From: a virus
Virus record (IMG/VR): IMGVR_UViG_3300036981_000255
Coordinates: 1-64,000 of that record
Strand: one strand, 5' to 3'
Length of the DNA stretch: 64,000 nt
Shown here: positions 22,928 through 33,031 of the stretch, piece after piece
How the letters are laid out: every line of letters begins with the position of its first letter
How positions within the stretch are numbered: the first letter of the stretch is position 1
The notes under the pieces: generated by a model
The model's input: the letters and a program-made list of their open reading frames with translations, nothing else
Told to the model about the DNA's origin: nothing
Databases searched by the model: none
Program-made: the position numbers and the translations under genes

Positions 22928-23137
22928 TTATAGTAAAAGTTGGCGACCATCTTCCAAAACGAGTTTTTTATCAACTTGTTCTACCAATTCTTTGTCAAAG
23001 CAAGTTTTTTTTGCTTTTTGGTTTGATGTACACTTTTCACACGTTGCAGCTTTACATTTTCCGTTTTTGCATTTTGACAAGATTTTGTCCAATGCTTCAT
23101 TTAATTTGGCTGATTTTTCAGTTTGTTCAGTAATCAT
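22928..23137 (-). CDS. Cys-rich small protein, 69 aa
   Basis: Contains CKNGKCKAATCEKCTSNQ and another Cys, five in about 30 residues, suggesting a metal or disulphide site. Preceded by the late-type motif at 23159-23167. Function unknown. Confidence 0.55.
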   Translation of the reverse strand: MITEQTEKSAKLNEALDKILSKCKNGKCKAATCEKCTSNQKAKKTCFDKELVEQVDKKLVLEDGRQLLL

Positions 23138-23158
23138 AAGTTTAAATTTTGTTTTTTA

Positions 23159-23167
23159 TATAAATAT
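23159..23167 (-). promoter_or_regulatory. candidate late promoter (ATATTTATA)
   Basis: Lies 21 nt before the start of the Cys-rich gene, within the 322-nt gap after the hub gene. Confidence 0.45.
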
Positions 23168-23357
23168 GAACGATGTTGGAAATTGCATCTCGTTGCAACC
23201 ACATTGTTCCAAATATCAACTAGGTTTAAATAGTTCCAAACAACTATATTTTTTCAACAAAAAACACAATTATTTTTCAAATTAAAAAGAGTTTTCTTTT
23301 ATCGCATTACAAATTACAATTATATGACAGGTGGCAACTCACTTGTAGCCGTTTTTC

Positions 23358-23412
23358 AACTATACTTTTTTATTCCTTTTTATATAGAAGAATTAACCCA
23401 CTAAGTATAGTT
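23358..23412. other. stem-loop in the 322-nt intergenic gap 23138-23459
   Basis: AACTATACTT and AAGTATAGTT form a 10-bp stem around a 35-nt loop with a weaker inner stem. The gap also holds a repeated CTACAGAA. No convincing gene is seen in the gap. The hairpin lies 48 nt after the hub gene stop, so it could be a terminator or processing site, although a following T-tract is weak. Confidence 0.4.
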
Positions 23413-23459
23413 TTATAGGTCTCTACAGAATATAGATTCCTACAGAAAAAGAAGACTTT

Positions 23460-26400
23460 TTAAGCCATTCGCAATTTATTAATTGTCTTGCTTTTGAACG
23501 GATAGTAAGCTATAATTTTCGTTGAATTTGGTTGTGTTATGACACTTTTAACTTGATGATGTAAATGTCCATTTGCATAAATCGCAACGTGTGTTACTGC
23601 TAAAAACGGTTGTCCTAATTGTTTTTCATTTGTATCAACATTCAATAGATTTTTCAGTGCATTTATTTTGACTTGACTTGCATTATTTTGAATTACAGAT
23701 ATTGCAGCAGATTTACTTTTGCTTGTTATATATGTTGAAAATACAATTGACCCATCAGGAACACCAATGTCTGACAAATCAGCATTCGACCAACTTCCAG
23801 AACCATTTGATTTTAACTTAGCTTGATATGTTGTTGTATCCACAAACTCTAATTCAGCATCATTCATGGCTGCAAATAAATTCCAAGCATTGAAACCAAA
23901 TGGCTTCACAGTTATTCCAATGTCCCTCAACGCATATTTAACCCATCTTGCACAATATCCAACTTTAGTATCTGCATAACTAACTGGCGTATTTGCATTA
24001 AATCTTGAATTATATAATTGTAAAAATGCGCTTTCTGTCATTTGATTGGCATAGAAAGTATAATTTTCTGTTGCACTTTGGGCTACAAAAACAACATTGT
24101 TTGCAGTTTCTAATGCTGTAAATTCAGCAGCAGATGGTACATCGTTATATCCAACAATTGCGCCTGTATCTTCACCTAAAGAATAAAATCCTTCGTCTTC
24201 ACCATTCAGAGGTCTTATGACACTCTTATTCAACTCTTCTGCATTAAATAATGTGTCTGATAAAGGAATATTTACAAAACTTGTGGCTTTGTCAACTATC
24301 GGATACACAAATCTTGGCATTCTTGCGCCTGTAAATGTAGTTTTTATCATATTAGGTGAAATAACATGTGAAACTTTTGTAATAAGATATGCGCCATGAA
24401 AAAATGGAATATTGTCCAATTGAAAATAATTCAATGGATGTATTTGCATATTTCCCATACATTCAACAGAACATTTGTAACTTCTAAGGGCAAATACATT
24501 GTATAGATTTGTCCCCTTATAAAATCGTTTTGTTCCACCACGCCCATCAAATATTTCAGCAGTTGCAATTCTTGATTCTTCTGTTTCTCGGTTTTCTTGT
24601 TGACTTAAATCTTTAATACTTGTGAAAATAGATTGATTTTGGTCAGCATAACCTACACGGAAAACAACCATGTTATATTTGAATCTTTCATCAGGGTCAA
24701 GTTTACCATAACCTGTTGGAACACGTCTGTCTGTAAAATCTTTAGGGATGTTAACACTGTCAAATTCTCGCAAATCGAAACCATCATTCACATAGAAGGA
24801 CTTTTCTCCAATATCTAAAACTTTTGATGTTCCACCAACGTACATTGCGATATACGCTGCACCAGCATTGACATTTTTTAAATCAGTGTGGGGTTTCCAC
24901 ATGTCACTGACTTCTTGAGGATTTCTATAATTTACATAAGTGGGTAAAACGTGAAAATCAAACTTACTTGCTCTACAAATACGTCCAATATAACTGTAAA
25001 GAGGGATTCCAACTTCCTTAGACAATACTAATAAAGCCTTTGGGTCAACTACTGCCGTATCGCCAATATATGACCATGCTCGGTTGATGAAGTGAAATCT
25101 ATCAATCAGTCTTTTTTCTTTACTCACATCGCCATTGCAACCACAACTATTGAAAATTTGTGCATTTCCACTCCCACCTATCCATTTATCATATAAATTT
25201 TTAAAATGCCCATAAGCTGCTAATTTATATGCACTATCAGTTATATAGAACTCTTGGTCTTGCGAAGTATTTTGTCCATTTCCAGATAGTTTGACGTTTG
25301 TTTTGTTGGTAATTGTAACATTCTTTTTGAAATTAGTTATCCAGACCTCTAAATATTGGCGCAACGTTGTTTCGTCCATTATAGATAATCCCAAGTCTGA
25401 ATACAACACAGATGATTCTTTAACGATATTCAAAGGGTTTATAACACATATCTTTTGAATATTTGCAAACTCTAACAATATGTCATTGTATGCCAAAGTG
25501 TAATCAGTATAATTCAAATATGTTGGATTTGAAAACTCGGACATTGTGCAATATTGTTTAAACTTGTCTTCAATTCCGCTATTTGTGATATATTCGTTAG
25601 CAACCCAATTCTCGAAATATGCTGACATTTTATCAATGAAAACAGTTGTAAAATTGTCTAAATTTGGTAAATAATAAGAAGTTTTTAATTTCAAACTTGC
25701 ATATTGTTGTCTAAATTGAACATAACGATTATCGTAATAGGTATTCAAAAAAGCCAAATCAATTGACGTTTCAAACCAGTCAGTTGATATTGATTGTTGT
25801 TTCGCTCGGTAAAATTGGGCAGCAATCCATACCAATTGCATCTTACTGATTGAATAAACGCCCGAAATTTCAAATATCTTATTCCAATCGACAATCTTAT
25901 CCATTGGCAAAGTTGAAATCAAAAGATATGCCTTTAAAACGTCTGATGAACTATTGTAATATTGTGTGTCAAAAAGACATTTTGAAGAATCAACTGATAT
26001 TCCGTTAATGGCAATTGATTTTCTTGCATTATTAGTGAATTTTTCTTCTGAACTTTTCGGCTTTGTATAATCAATAGCAGCATTTATTTGTCCATCAAAA
26101 ATTGTCAAATCATTAACATTTTCAAGCACAATAGTGTTGTTTGAAATGTCATCTTTTAAATCATTGGTTGTTTTTGATTTGTGATATTTTTGGATGTTCT
26201 TCTGAACATCGTCAGTCCAAAATTTGGCAGTCAAATCCCCAACAACAAAATTGGCGTTGCGATTAGTTTCTAACGTTCTATGGTATCTCTTCTTGTTTTT
26301 AGTAATGAAAATGTCGTTCAATTTCAAACCAAAACCGTTGATTGTGTCATCCACAGATGTTGGCAAAACTTTATCACTTTGATTTACAATTGAACTTATG

Positions 26401-28511
26401 AGACTTGTGTCAACATCAGAATATCCTTCAATTAAAAAACCATCATTAGATTTTATGTCATAGCCATTGATTTGGTATAAGTCTGGATTGTCGGTTATGA
26501 ATCCGCTGTCTGTTAAAACTTCATTTACGAAGTCTGTCAAATCAATATTTTTGATAACTTGTTTCAAAGTTTCATTCACAATTTGACTTGCAGCATAAGC
26601 CGATTCAAGTTGTGCAACATTATTGATTGACGAACCTTTATAGCAACTGTTGTTGTATGCCAATAATGCTCTTTTCACAATATTAATTGCTAAAATGTCT
26701 GGAATTGTGTTGCCAATAAATTGTAAAGTGTCAATAAACTGAAGACCATTATTTGAATAGTCAATTGGATTTAAAGTTACCCAACCAGTCGGATTTGTAA
26801 TGGTTGAAACTCTACTGTTGTTTTGTTTTCTATTTTTTGTTTGAGTATTATTAGACGCAACTGACGAATTAATAACCTGTCTAACCAAATCAATTTCTGG
26901 AAATGCAGGGTTGTCTTCACCAACAACATCACCAAGCCACAATTCATTGCCAGTGACACTATCATAGACTGATGGAAATGGAAAAATACGATTTGCCACA
27001 GAACTGATATCAGTTCGCACATTAGTCAAATTACCAACTCGTTGTGCCTGAATATTAGCATTATCAGCTTCAACTGCGACATTATAAACTACTTCTAAAA
27101 ACGCTTCAACATTTCCAATGATTATATTAAAAACCGTTTGAATACTTAAATCAAAACCTAATTCTTGTGATAATTGTTCGTTCAACTCTTCGTTGACTTT
27201 GATTTCTAAAGCATTTTTCTTTTCACCAATTTTTGCAAGAAGGTCAGCAACTTGTTTTCTAAATTTGAAATAATTGATAATGTAAAATTCTTTGGTGGAT
27301 GTATCGTCAACATTCAAACGGCTTTCCAAAACATCTAAAGACACCAATTTTAAATTTCCTGTGATTCCATCTTTTAGAACCTCTTGATTGATTTCATTTA
27401 CAACACTTTCAGTTATTTTTTTAGCTAAAGTTGGCTTCGACACATCAGAATCGGTTATTTTATAACTGCTGATATACGATTGACTTTTTTGGTTATCATC
27501 AATGAATTTATTGTACTCGGCAACAAATTTTGTTAAATCTTCAACGATTATGTCGTAAATGTCTTCCTTTTGTTTGGAAATAATACCAACATCACGAACA
27601 AATAATTGGTCTGTGTTAATTTTGAGTTGAGTGATACGGAGGATGTTACCAAATTCAGAGGTATAGTTAATGTCAACTGGTTGAGCTATAATCTTTTGGA
27701 GTTTGTCTAATTGAAAAATCAGTGAATTGACAGTTTTCAACTCTTTGAACGAAGTTGAACTACTTTTTAATGATTCTGAAATTGTTGTAATTTTCCCAAG
27801 ACTTGACAAAAAATCATTCAAAGGCATTACACCAGCATTCGTCAGAGCATTATCGGCAATTGATGAAGATGTAATGTCTAAAACATAATTCATTAAAATA
27901 TCTGACAAAAATGCGAATGTATATCCAACGAATTTGGCAGTTATTATGAAATTTCCAGTAGCAGCATCAAAAGCTGCATTCCAAGTCCTTAGATGAAGGC
28001 AATATTTGACGGCTCTTCCATAAAATCCTTTGACTGTTAATTCAAAAATCGGATGAGGAAGTCTAAAGAATGTTGAAAATTCTGATGAATTGTATTTTGT
28101 TCCATTTTCGTCATTGTACTCGTATCCATTGAACAAAGCTGCGCCACGAACATCAACAAAAGTTATGGAAACTTCTGGCACAAGACTTGCGCCATATTCC
28201 ATTTGAATGTCTGTAATTCCAAATGCTTCTCTTTCACTAGATTGTGAACCACCAATATTAGTGTAATTGGTTGTTAAATACCCTTTACCATTTTGCTCTG
28301 TGGAAGTGATAAATTGAACTCCTTTGGCATCAAATAAATCACTTGAATATGTGCCATCCGTTTCAATGATTGACCTTGACTTAGGCAATGCCCTGAAATC
28401 TACATACACGAATAAGTCTTCTGGCGCATGAATATCTTTACCTGTTGGATTTGGGTCAACTATCCATGTGAATAGGTCATTATTGGAAATTTGTTCAAAT
28501 TTGTCAGCCAC
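23460..28511 (-). CDS. baseplate hub protein with C-terminal cell-wall peptidase/CHAP-like domain
   Basis: 1683 aa. The N-terminal part (LFTWIVDPNPTGKDIHAPED… ITDIQMEYGASLVPEVSITF… LPHPIFELTVKGFYGRAVKY) and the segment near 1340-1400 (CSVECMGNMQIHPLNYFQLD, GAYLITKVSHVISPNMIKTT) match hub proteins of contractile phages related to T4 gp27 and gpD. A final domain has GYCARWVKYALRDIG (Cys near 1517) and VTHVAIYANGHLHH (His near 1640), the Cys-His arrangement of NlpC/P60 or CHAP peptidases. It probably holds the centre of the baseplate and digests peptidoglycan during entry. In T4 the hub and lysozyme (gp27, gp5) are separate chains; here they appear fused. Confidence 0.75.
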   Translation of the reverse strand: MADKFEQISNNDLFTWIVDPNPTGKDIHAPEDLFVYVDFRALPKSRSIIETDGTYSSDLFDAKGVQFITSTEQNGKGYLTTNYTNIGGSQSSEREAFGITDIQMEYGASLVPEVSITFVDVRGAALFNGYEYNDENGTKYNSSEFSTFFRLPHPIFELTVKGFYGRAVKYCLHLRTWNAAFDAATGNFIITAKFVGYTFAFLSDILMNYVLDITSSSIADNALTNAGVMPLNDFLSSLGKITTISESLKSSSTSFKELKTVNSLIFQLDKLQKIIAQPVDINYTSEFGNILRITQLKINTDQLFVRDVGIISKQKEDIYDIIVEDLTKFVAEYNKFIDDNQKSQSYISSYKITDSDVSKPTLAKKITESVVNEINQEVLKDGITGNLKLVSLDVLESRLNVDDTSTKEFYIINYFKFRKQVADLLAKIGEKKNALEIKVNEELNEQLSQELGFDLSIQTVFNIIIGNVEAFLEVVYNVAVEADNANIQAQRVGNLTNVRTDISSVANRIFPFPSVYDSVTGNELWLGDVVGEDNPAFPEIDLVRQVINSSVASNNTQTKNRKQNNSRVSTITNPTGWVTLNPIDYSNNGLQFIDTLQFIGNTIPDILAINIVKRALLAYNNSCYKGSSINNVAQLESAYAASQIVNETLKQVIKNIDLTDFVNEVLTDSGFITDNPDLYQINGYDIKSNDGFLIEGYSDVDTSLISSIVNQSDKVLPTSVDDTINGFGLKLNDIFITKNKKRYHRTLETNRNANFVVGDLTAKFWTDDVQKNIQKYHKSKTTNDLKDDISNNTIVLENVNDLTIFDGQINAAIDYTKPKSSEEKFTNNARKSIAINGISVDSSKCLFDTQYYNSSSDVLKAYLLISTLPMDKIVDWNKIFEISGVYSISKMQLVWIAAQFYRAKQQSISTDWFETSIDLAFLNTYYDNRYVQFRQQYASLKLKTSYYLPNLDNFTTVFIDKMSAYFENWVANEYITNSGIEDKFKQYCTMSEFSNPTYLNYTDYTLAYNDILLEFANIQKICVINPLNIVKESSVLYSDLGLSIMDETTLRQYLEVWITNFKKNVTITNKTNVKLSGNGQNTSQDQEFYITDSAYKLAAYGHFKNLYDKWIGGSGNAQIFNSCGCNGDVSKEKRLIDRFHFINRAWSYIGDTAVVDPKALLVLSKEVGIPLYSYIGRICRASKFDFHVLPTYVNYRNPQEVSDMWKPHTDLKNVNAGAAYIAMYVGGTSKVLDIGEKSFYVNDGFDLREFDSVNIPKDFTDRRVPTGYGKLDPDERFKYNMVVFRVGYADQNQSIFTSIKDLSQQENRETEESRIATAEIFDGRGGTKRFYKGTNLYNVFALRSYKCSVECMGNMQIHPLNYFQLDNIPFFHGAYLITKVSHVISPNMIKTTFTGARMPRFVYPIVDKATSFVNIPLSDTLFNAEELNKSVIRPLNGEDEGFYSLGEDTGAIVGYNDVPSAAEFTALETANNVVFVAQSATENYTFYANQMTESAFLQLYNSRFNANTPVSYADTKVGYCARWVKYALRDIGITVKPFGFNAWNLFAAMNDAELEFVDTTTYQAKLKSNGSGSWSNADLSDIGVPDGSIVFSTYITSKSKSAAISVIQNNASQVKINALKNLLNVDTNEKQLGQPFLAVTHVAIYANGHLHHQVKSVITQPNSTKIIAYYPFKSKTINKLRMA

Positions 28512-28555
28512 TTGTTAGGTTTTTTTGTTAATAATATAATTGAATTAATTGAAAA

Positions 28556-28870
28556 TCAAAGTCCACTACGATTAATGTAACGCTGAACGCCATCTTGGTA
28601 TTGTTGCTTAGTATCCTTATATGGAAACGGAATTCGTATCAAAGTTCCATCTGGAATGTCAAATTCGTCTCCATATTGTGGATTAGCCATCATGATGAAA
28701 ATGCCACCGAAAGGATGGTCATAATAGGCTTGACTTATTTTGTCCATTCTATCAATTTGCTTATTCCAAATTCTTGACTTATCAGTAGATTTTACTTCAA
28801 GTTTTATAAATGGAACGATAGCCATTTGACCATTTGATATGAAATTTGAATATCGGTTGTAGTTCGGCAT
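28556..28870 (-). CDS. gp53/LysM-like baseplate protein
   Basis: 104 aa. MDKISQAYYDHPFGGIFIMM followed by ANPQYGDEFDIPDGTLIRIP matches the pattern of LysM-type domains in gp53-like baseplate wedge proteins (helix, Asn-Pro, DIPDGT, IPFP). Lies between two large baseplate genes with close spacing. It may bind peptidoglycan or only serve as a structural adaptor. Confidence 0.7.
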   Translation of the reverse strand: MPNYNRYSNFISNGQMAIVPFIKLEVKSTDKSRIWNKQIDRMDKISQAYYDHPFGGIFIMMANPQYGDEFDIPDGTLIRIPFPYKDTKQQYQDGVQRYINRSGL

Positions 28871-28895
28871 GTTTGGTTTTTTTTTGTAAAAAAAA

Positions 28896-31800
28896 TTATG
28901 TGGTTTTAAAATCTATTCTGTTTCCAAGGTCATCAAAATAAATCTCTTTGTTTGACTGTAAAAAATCCAAAGACGTATCGTTTAAACCCTCTGATGTTAA
29001 TTGGCTTGGGTCTGAAACTGTTGCTTGCATCCATTGGTTGTAATAATTGTCAAAAACTTCTTTATTAGTTTTACCTTCATTAAAAAGCAAGGCTTGTTGA
29101 TTTAATTCTGAATTTTCATCTTTTAATGATGTAATTGAACTATTTTTAACCTCACCTAAAGTAATGGGTTCAATTTTAGTAGTCGAAAACTTATTAGCGG
29201 TTGCTTCACTCGTTTTAACATCAATTTTTTCAGTTCCAGTCATTGAAAGTCCAAGGCGTTTTTTCATTTCTAACAATGAACCAACTTCACCAGCCGTTTC
29301 AATGTTTGCAGAGACGTTGGTTGAATTTGGTAAAGTTATTCGACCTTGTTTTCTCAATTTGGCAAGTCTTGCTTGTTGTTGAGATTGTGAAAAATTCGTT
29401 ATTGATGACAATTTGATACCATCAACGATTTTACCATTCTTTTGTGTGCCAAATGTGTCTGTATCTCCTTTGCCACTATCCACAAAAACAACACTATCTG
29501 CTCTACCATCATACATTTCAGTATTTGCGTAATAGTTGAAAGACATTGCATTTTGCAAACGATTGATAGGCGCAGTCATTGAACTTCCACCGAGTATTTT
29601 TATACCCATAGATACTTTAGCCAACATCGGTTGAACTCCAATGCCTTCTGGGTTTAAATCCCAAGTGATTTGACCTGCCACATCATAACTGATGTTCAAA
29701 CTTTCAATAATGATTCTAGTGTGATAAAAATCACCAATTCTCAAAATACAAACTGGTGGTCGTCCAAAGGCAAGATTTTTCCAATTTGCAGTTCCATCTT
29801 TTCCGATGCTATCCCCTTGTCGCAAGCATTGATTTAAAAACGTCAGACGACTATTAAAACCTTGTGGTGTGATAGAGTGATAAGCAGCCCAAAAATATTT
29901 AATACGCTCTGAAATGGTTTGATAAACCAAAGGTTGATTTTTCTCAAGATATTCAAAGAAATCACATTCGGTATAAACCAATTTCTTTAGAATTGCAGGG
30001 TCAATATCAGATACAGGTTCAGTGTCTTGTGTGTCTGTGTCAGTTTCATCAGTATCAGTCGTCAAAGTTTCCTTTGTTGGGTCTAATGGAACATCAGTTG
30101 AACCGCTTGATGGTATTGGTTCAACTTCTTCCTCATCTTGTGCAAGAACTTTTACATAAATGTCAACTTTTCTTGTTTGTTTACAATATACATTATCGGC
30201 TCTATCGCAATCTTGGCAATATGCAGGATTTCCTTTACTATCACGTACATCATCTGCCTTTTTCTTGGCATCTTCATTTGCTGCTTGTGATGTTGCTGGT
30301 AATCCACCGAAATCAATATTAGGGTATAAAGGTTTAACATTTTTAACAAACCATGCTTTGGCATTATCAGAACGTTTTTCAGCAAGAGTTTTATTGACCT
30401 CGCCAGTTGGTTTTGCACCTGATGCGTTTCCCATAAAAGTCACTTGAACTTTTGTTGCTCCTTCAAACGCTTTTTTAAAAATTTCTTGCCATTGGAAGTA
30501 AAACTTCTCATTCAAACCGTTGTTATTTTCATCGTGATAACCTTCAGGTGAATTTGTATTTGTTGTACAAACCTTACCACTATTTACCAATTTATCTTTC
30601 AAATAAGTATATCCACCATTTTCAGGCGGTGTTTTTCCATTTTTGAAATATTTTATACCCTCCCCTGTATTAATTGTATAACCATCAGATGTTTTGACAT
30701 TAAATCCATCGTTTTTTCCACCATCTTCATAACCGATGTTCAAACTTTTTAACGTGGAAGAGGATAAATCAGTTCGAGCAGACAAATTTCCGTCTTGCCC
30801 ATTTAAACTTGACTCTGGAAGTACAGTAACAGCATTTGGGAAATATATAGATAACGCAATGTTTCCTAAATCACCAACATCAGCCTTTTTACTAACTTCT
30901 TCTTCATCGTTCAAAGTCTTTTGTTCTTCAGTTATCTTAGTTCCATCTTCAACTTTTACAATAGGCGTTAACTGTTTCTTAATTTTTTCAATTTCTTCAA
31001 TTTCATTTTGAGATAATTTTTTATTTATCAATCTTTTGGCTTTCACATCATCTTCAATGGATTTATCACCTTTGAAATAACGTTCCCAATAATGCGTTTT
31101 TTCGCCAACCAATTGATGCACAACATCTGGATGGTCAACGATTATTGTGAAAGATAAAGTTGCGCTTCTTTCTGCATTTTTATAAGTATAAACTGGTTCA
31201 CCACGTCCGATGAATTGAGTTGCTTCCCAAGGCGCACTAGTATTATCATCAATTTTCAAATCATAAGGCGGAAACCACATCAAACGACCTCTTGTGCCTG
31301 TTACTGGGTCACCAATCCCTTGCTCACATTCTGGCAAATCATTCATGTGGTCATTCCATGCAAGATTTTCAATAGAAAACATATATCTTTTGATAATGTC
31401 ATCAGAAATTAAACCGTTTGTTGCATTAGCCCTTCTAGTCGTTGGTGCAATATTAACTAAACCATTATCATTGAGAACTGAACGAACATCACCATTGTCT
31501 AACGCCCTGTGGCGCAAAGTTCTGTCTAATCTATCATATTTACGTTTTTTTGTCCAAACACGAAAATATTCACCTTTAGCGATAGCAGTTCCATCATCGG
31601 CAATATAATCATTGGCAGCAGTTGTAGAATCACCCCTAGATATTGTAATACTTTCACCATTAGACGTTTCAACATGTTCTTTAGCATTCATATCCATAAA
31701 TGCTTCAGGATTTGAAAATAACAATTCTTGTGTTTTAAAAAGCAAGGATTTGGGGTCAAATTTATTGAAACCATCGTTTTCACCACGTTTATCAGTTGTC

Positions 31801-32960
31801 CAACCTACTGAATGTCGGTTAATGTCACCAAAAGTCCAAGCAAATTCAAATTTGTCTGAAATCAATTGACCAGTCACAGATGCCTTATGAATACTTGTAA
31901 CACCATAAGGTTCATAAAAGCCACGTCCAGTGGATTGTGTATTCATTTGATTTGCAACAAAATCACTTGTGTTAACCCTAGAAATCGCAAGATTGTAATC
32001 TCTAACGTATGTGGAATTGTCAATAGTTTCGTCAGACCCTATAATTTTAGGATGATATAAATTTAATTTCAAAAGATTTATCAAATGTTGCTGCTGACCT
32101 AATCCTGTATATTCCAAAAGAAGGTTCGTCCGTTCTTCTGATGTAAGATTGCTGCCAATATAAGACACAGAACCGTCCTTATTTTTTTGTGGTAAGCGTT
32201 CATATTCAAATGCTCCGTTAGGTAAATATGAAACAGGCACTTGAAATCCTGCTAACGAAGCTAGAAATTCAGCAGTTCTTTCCTTTTCACCTTTTGGTTT
32301 ACTAATATCATAATCGGGTCTATATAAAGCCTGACCTTGCAACAAAGAAATCACTTGATTATTTATACGTCCAAGGGTTTCACGTTTCAAATTCGTTTCG
32401 ACTTGGACATTCATAGCATTATTTAACGCTTTCTCACCGATAGTCCCAATAGGAGAATCTTCTTGATTGAAAATACCTTGAAAAACATTGGCTAACGTTG
32501 TACCATTGTTGTTGAGGGATTGTTTAATTTTTTCAATGTAATCTCCATAAGAGCCATCACAACCAACGGCAATAGCTGCTTCAACCGAATAAGGTAGATA
32601 ATCAAGCGAACAATATTTGTTATATTTGACGTTGTTAAGATAAATGTCCTTGGAAATCTCATCAATCTCTGGCATATCAATAACAGAAGCATCCCCAAGA
32701 CTTGCATCATATCTTCGGTATTCTTTTTGTGCAAACACATTTAAGTCTTTGGAATCCTTTAACGCTTTGTCGCCAACCGCAATAACATTTGGGCTTTCTT
32801 TGTTAGTGTCGTTTGAATAATCTAACCCTTGGAAAATTCCAAAATCATTTGCATAACCCTTCCATTGACTATTTTGAACGTCATCTGTTGTTGCAAGGTT
32901 TTTATTCTTGATACGATTCAGTTCATTTTCAGCGATGATTTGTAATATTGATTTGCCCAT
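28896..32960 (-). CDS. large baseplate protein with embedded OmpA-like domain
   Basis: 1354 aa. Structural motifs: WFPPYDLKID… FIGRGEPVYTYKNAERSATL (about 570-615) and GDFYHTRIIIESLNISYD… WDLNPEGIGVQPMLAKVS… RLQNAMSFNYYANTEMYD (about 1085-1145), a combination seen in large baseplate proteins of flavobacterial and marine myophages. Residues about 830-945 look like an OmpA peptidoglycan-binding domain (VTFMGNASGAK…LAEKRSDNAKAWFVKN…TRKVDIYV). A Thr/Asp-rich linker (about 955-990) follows. It probably anchors the baseplate to the wall during infection. ATG start with an A-rich leader. Confidence 0.75.
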   Translation of the reverse strand: MGKSILQIIAENELNRIKNKNLATTDDVQNSQWKGYANDFGIFQGLDYSNDTNKESPNVIAVGDKALKDSKDLNVFAQKEYRRYDASLGDASVIDMPEIDEISKDIYLNNVKYNKYCSLDYLPYSVEAAIAVGCDGSYGDYIEKIKQSLNNNGTTLANVFQGIFNQEDSPIGTIGEKALNNAMNVQVETNLKRETLGRINNQVISLLQGQALYRPDYDISKPKGEKERTAEFLASLAGFQVPVSYLPNGAFEYERLPQKNKDGSVSYIGSNLTSEERTNLLLEYTGLGQQQHLINLLKLNLYHPKIIGSDETIDNSTYVRDYNLAISRVNTSDFVANQMNTQSTGRGFYEPYGVTSIHKASVTGQLISDKFEFAWTFGDINRHSVGWTTDKRGENDGFNKFDPKSLLFKTQELLFSNPEAFMDMNAKEHVETSNGESITISRGDSTTAANDYIADDGTAIAKGEYFRVWTKKRKYDRLDRTLRHRALDNGDVRSVLNDNGLVNIAPTTRRANATNGLISDDIIKRYMFSIENLAWNDHMNDLPECEQGIGDPVTGTRGRLMWFPPYDLKIDDNTSAPWEATQFIGRGEPVYTYKNAERSATLSFTIIVDHPDVVHQLVGEKTHYWERYFKGDKSIEDDVKAKRLINKKLSQNEIEEIEKIKKQLTPIVKVEDGTKITEEQKTLNDEEEVSKKADVGDLGNIALSIYFPNAVTVLPESSLNGQDGNLSARTDLSSSTLKSLNIGYEDGGKNDGFNVKTSDGYTINTGEGIKYFKNGKTPPENGGYTYLKDKLVNSGKVCTTNTNSPEGYHDENNNGLNEKFYFQWQEIFKKAFEGATKVQVTFMGNASGAKPTGEVNKTLAEKRSDNAKAWFVKNVKPLYPNIDFGGLPATSQAANEDAKKKADDVRDSKGNPAYCQDCDRADNVYCKQTRKVDIYVKVLAQDEEEVEPIPSSGSTDVPLDPTKETLTTDTDETDTDTQDTEPVSDIDPAILKKLVYTECDFFEYLEKNQPLVYQTISERIKYFWAAYHSITPQGFNSRLTFLNQCLRQGDSIGKDGTANWKNLAFGRPPVCILRIGDFYHTRIIIESLNISYDVAGQITWDLNPEGIGVQPMLAKVSMGIKILGGSSMTAPINRLQNAMSFNYYANTEMYDGRADSVVFVDSGKGDTDTFGTQKNGKIVDGIKLSSITNFSQSQQQARLAKLRKQGRITLPNSTNVSANIETAGEVGSLLEMKKRLGLSMTGTEKIDVKTSEATANKFSTTKIEPITLGEVKNSSITSLKDENSELNQQALLFNEGKTNKEVFDNYYNQWMQATVSDPSQLTSEGLNDTSLDFLQSNKEIYFDDLGNRIDFKTT

Positions 32961-33031
32961 GTTTATGTTTGCTTATGATAATGTTGTAAAAAATCAAATG
33001 ACTTTATAGTAAATATCTAAGGAAATGTTTT

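Noticed and set aside
22818-23285. Plus-strand open frame of 155 codons, or a 39-codon version from 23166
   Set aside because: It crosses two minus-strand genes with better coding sense; the unshared 3' part is AT-rich with no motif or promoter.
23138-23459. Possible tRNA in the 322-nt gap
   Set aside because: No cloverleaf arms or T-loop consensus found on either strand.
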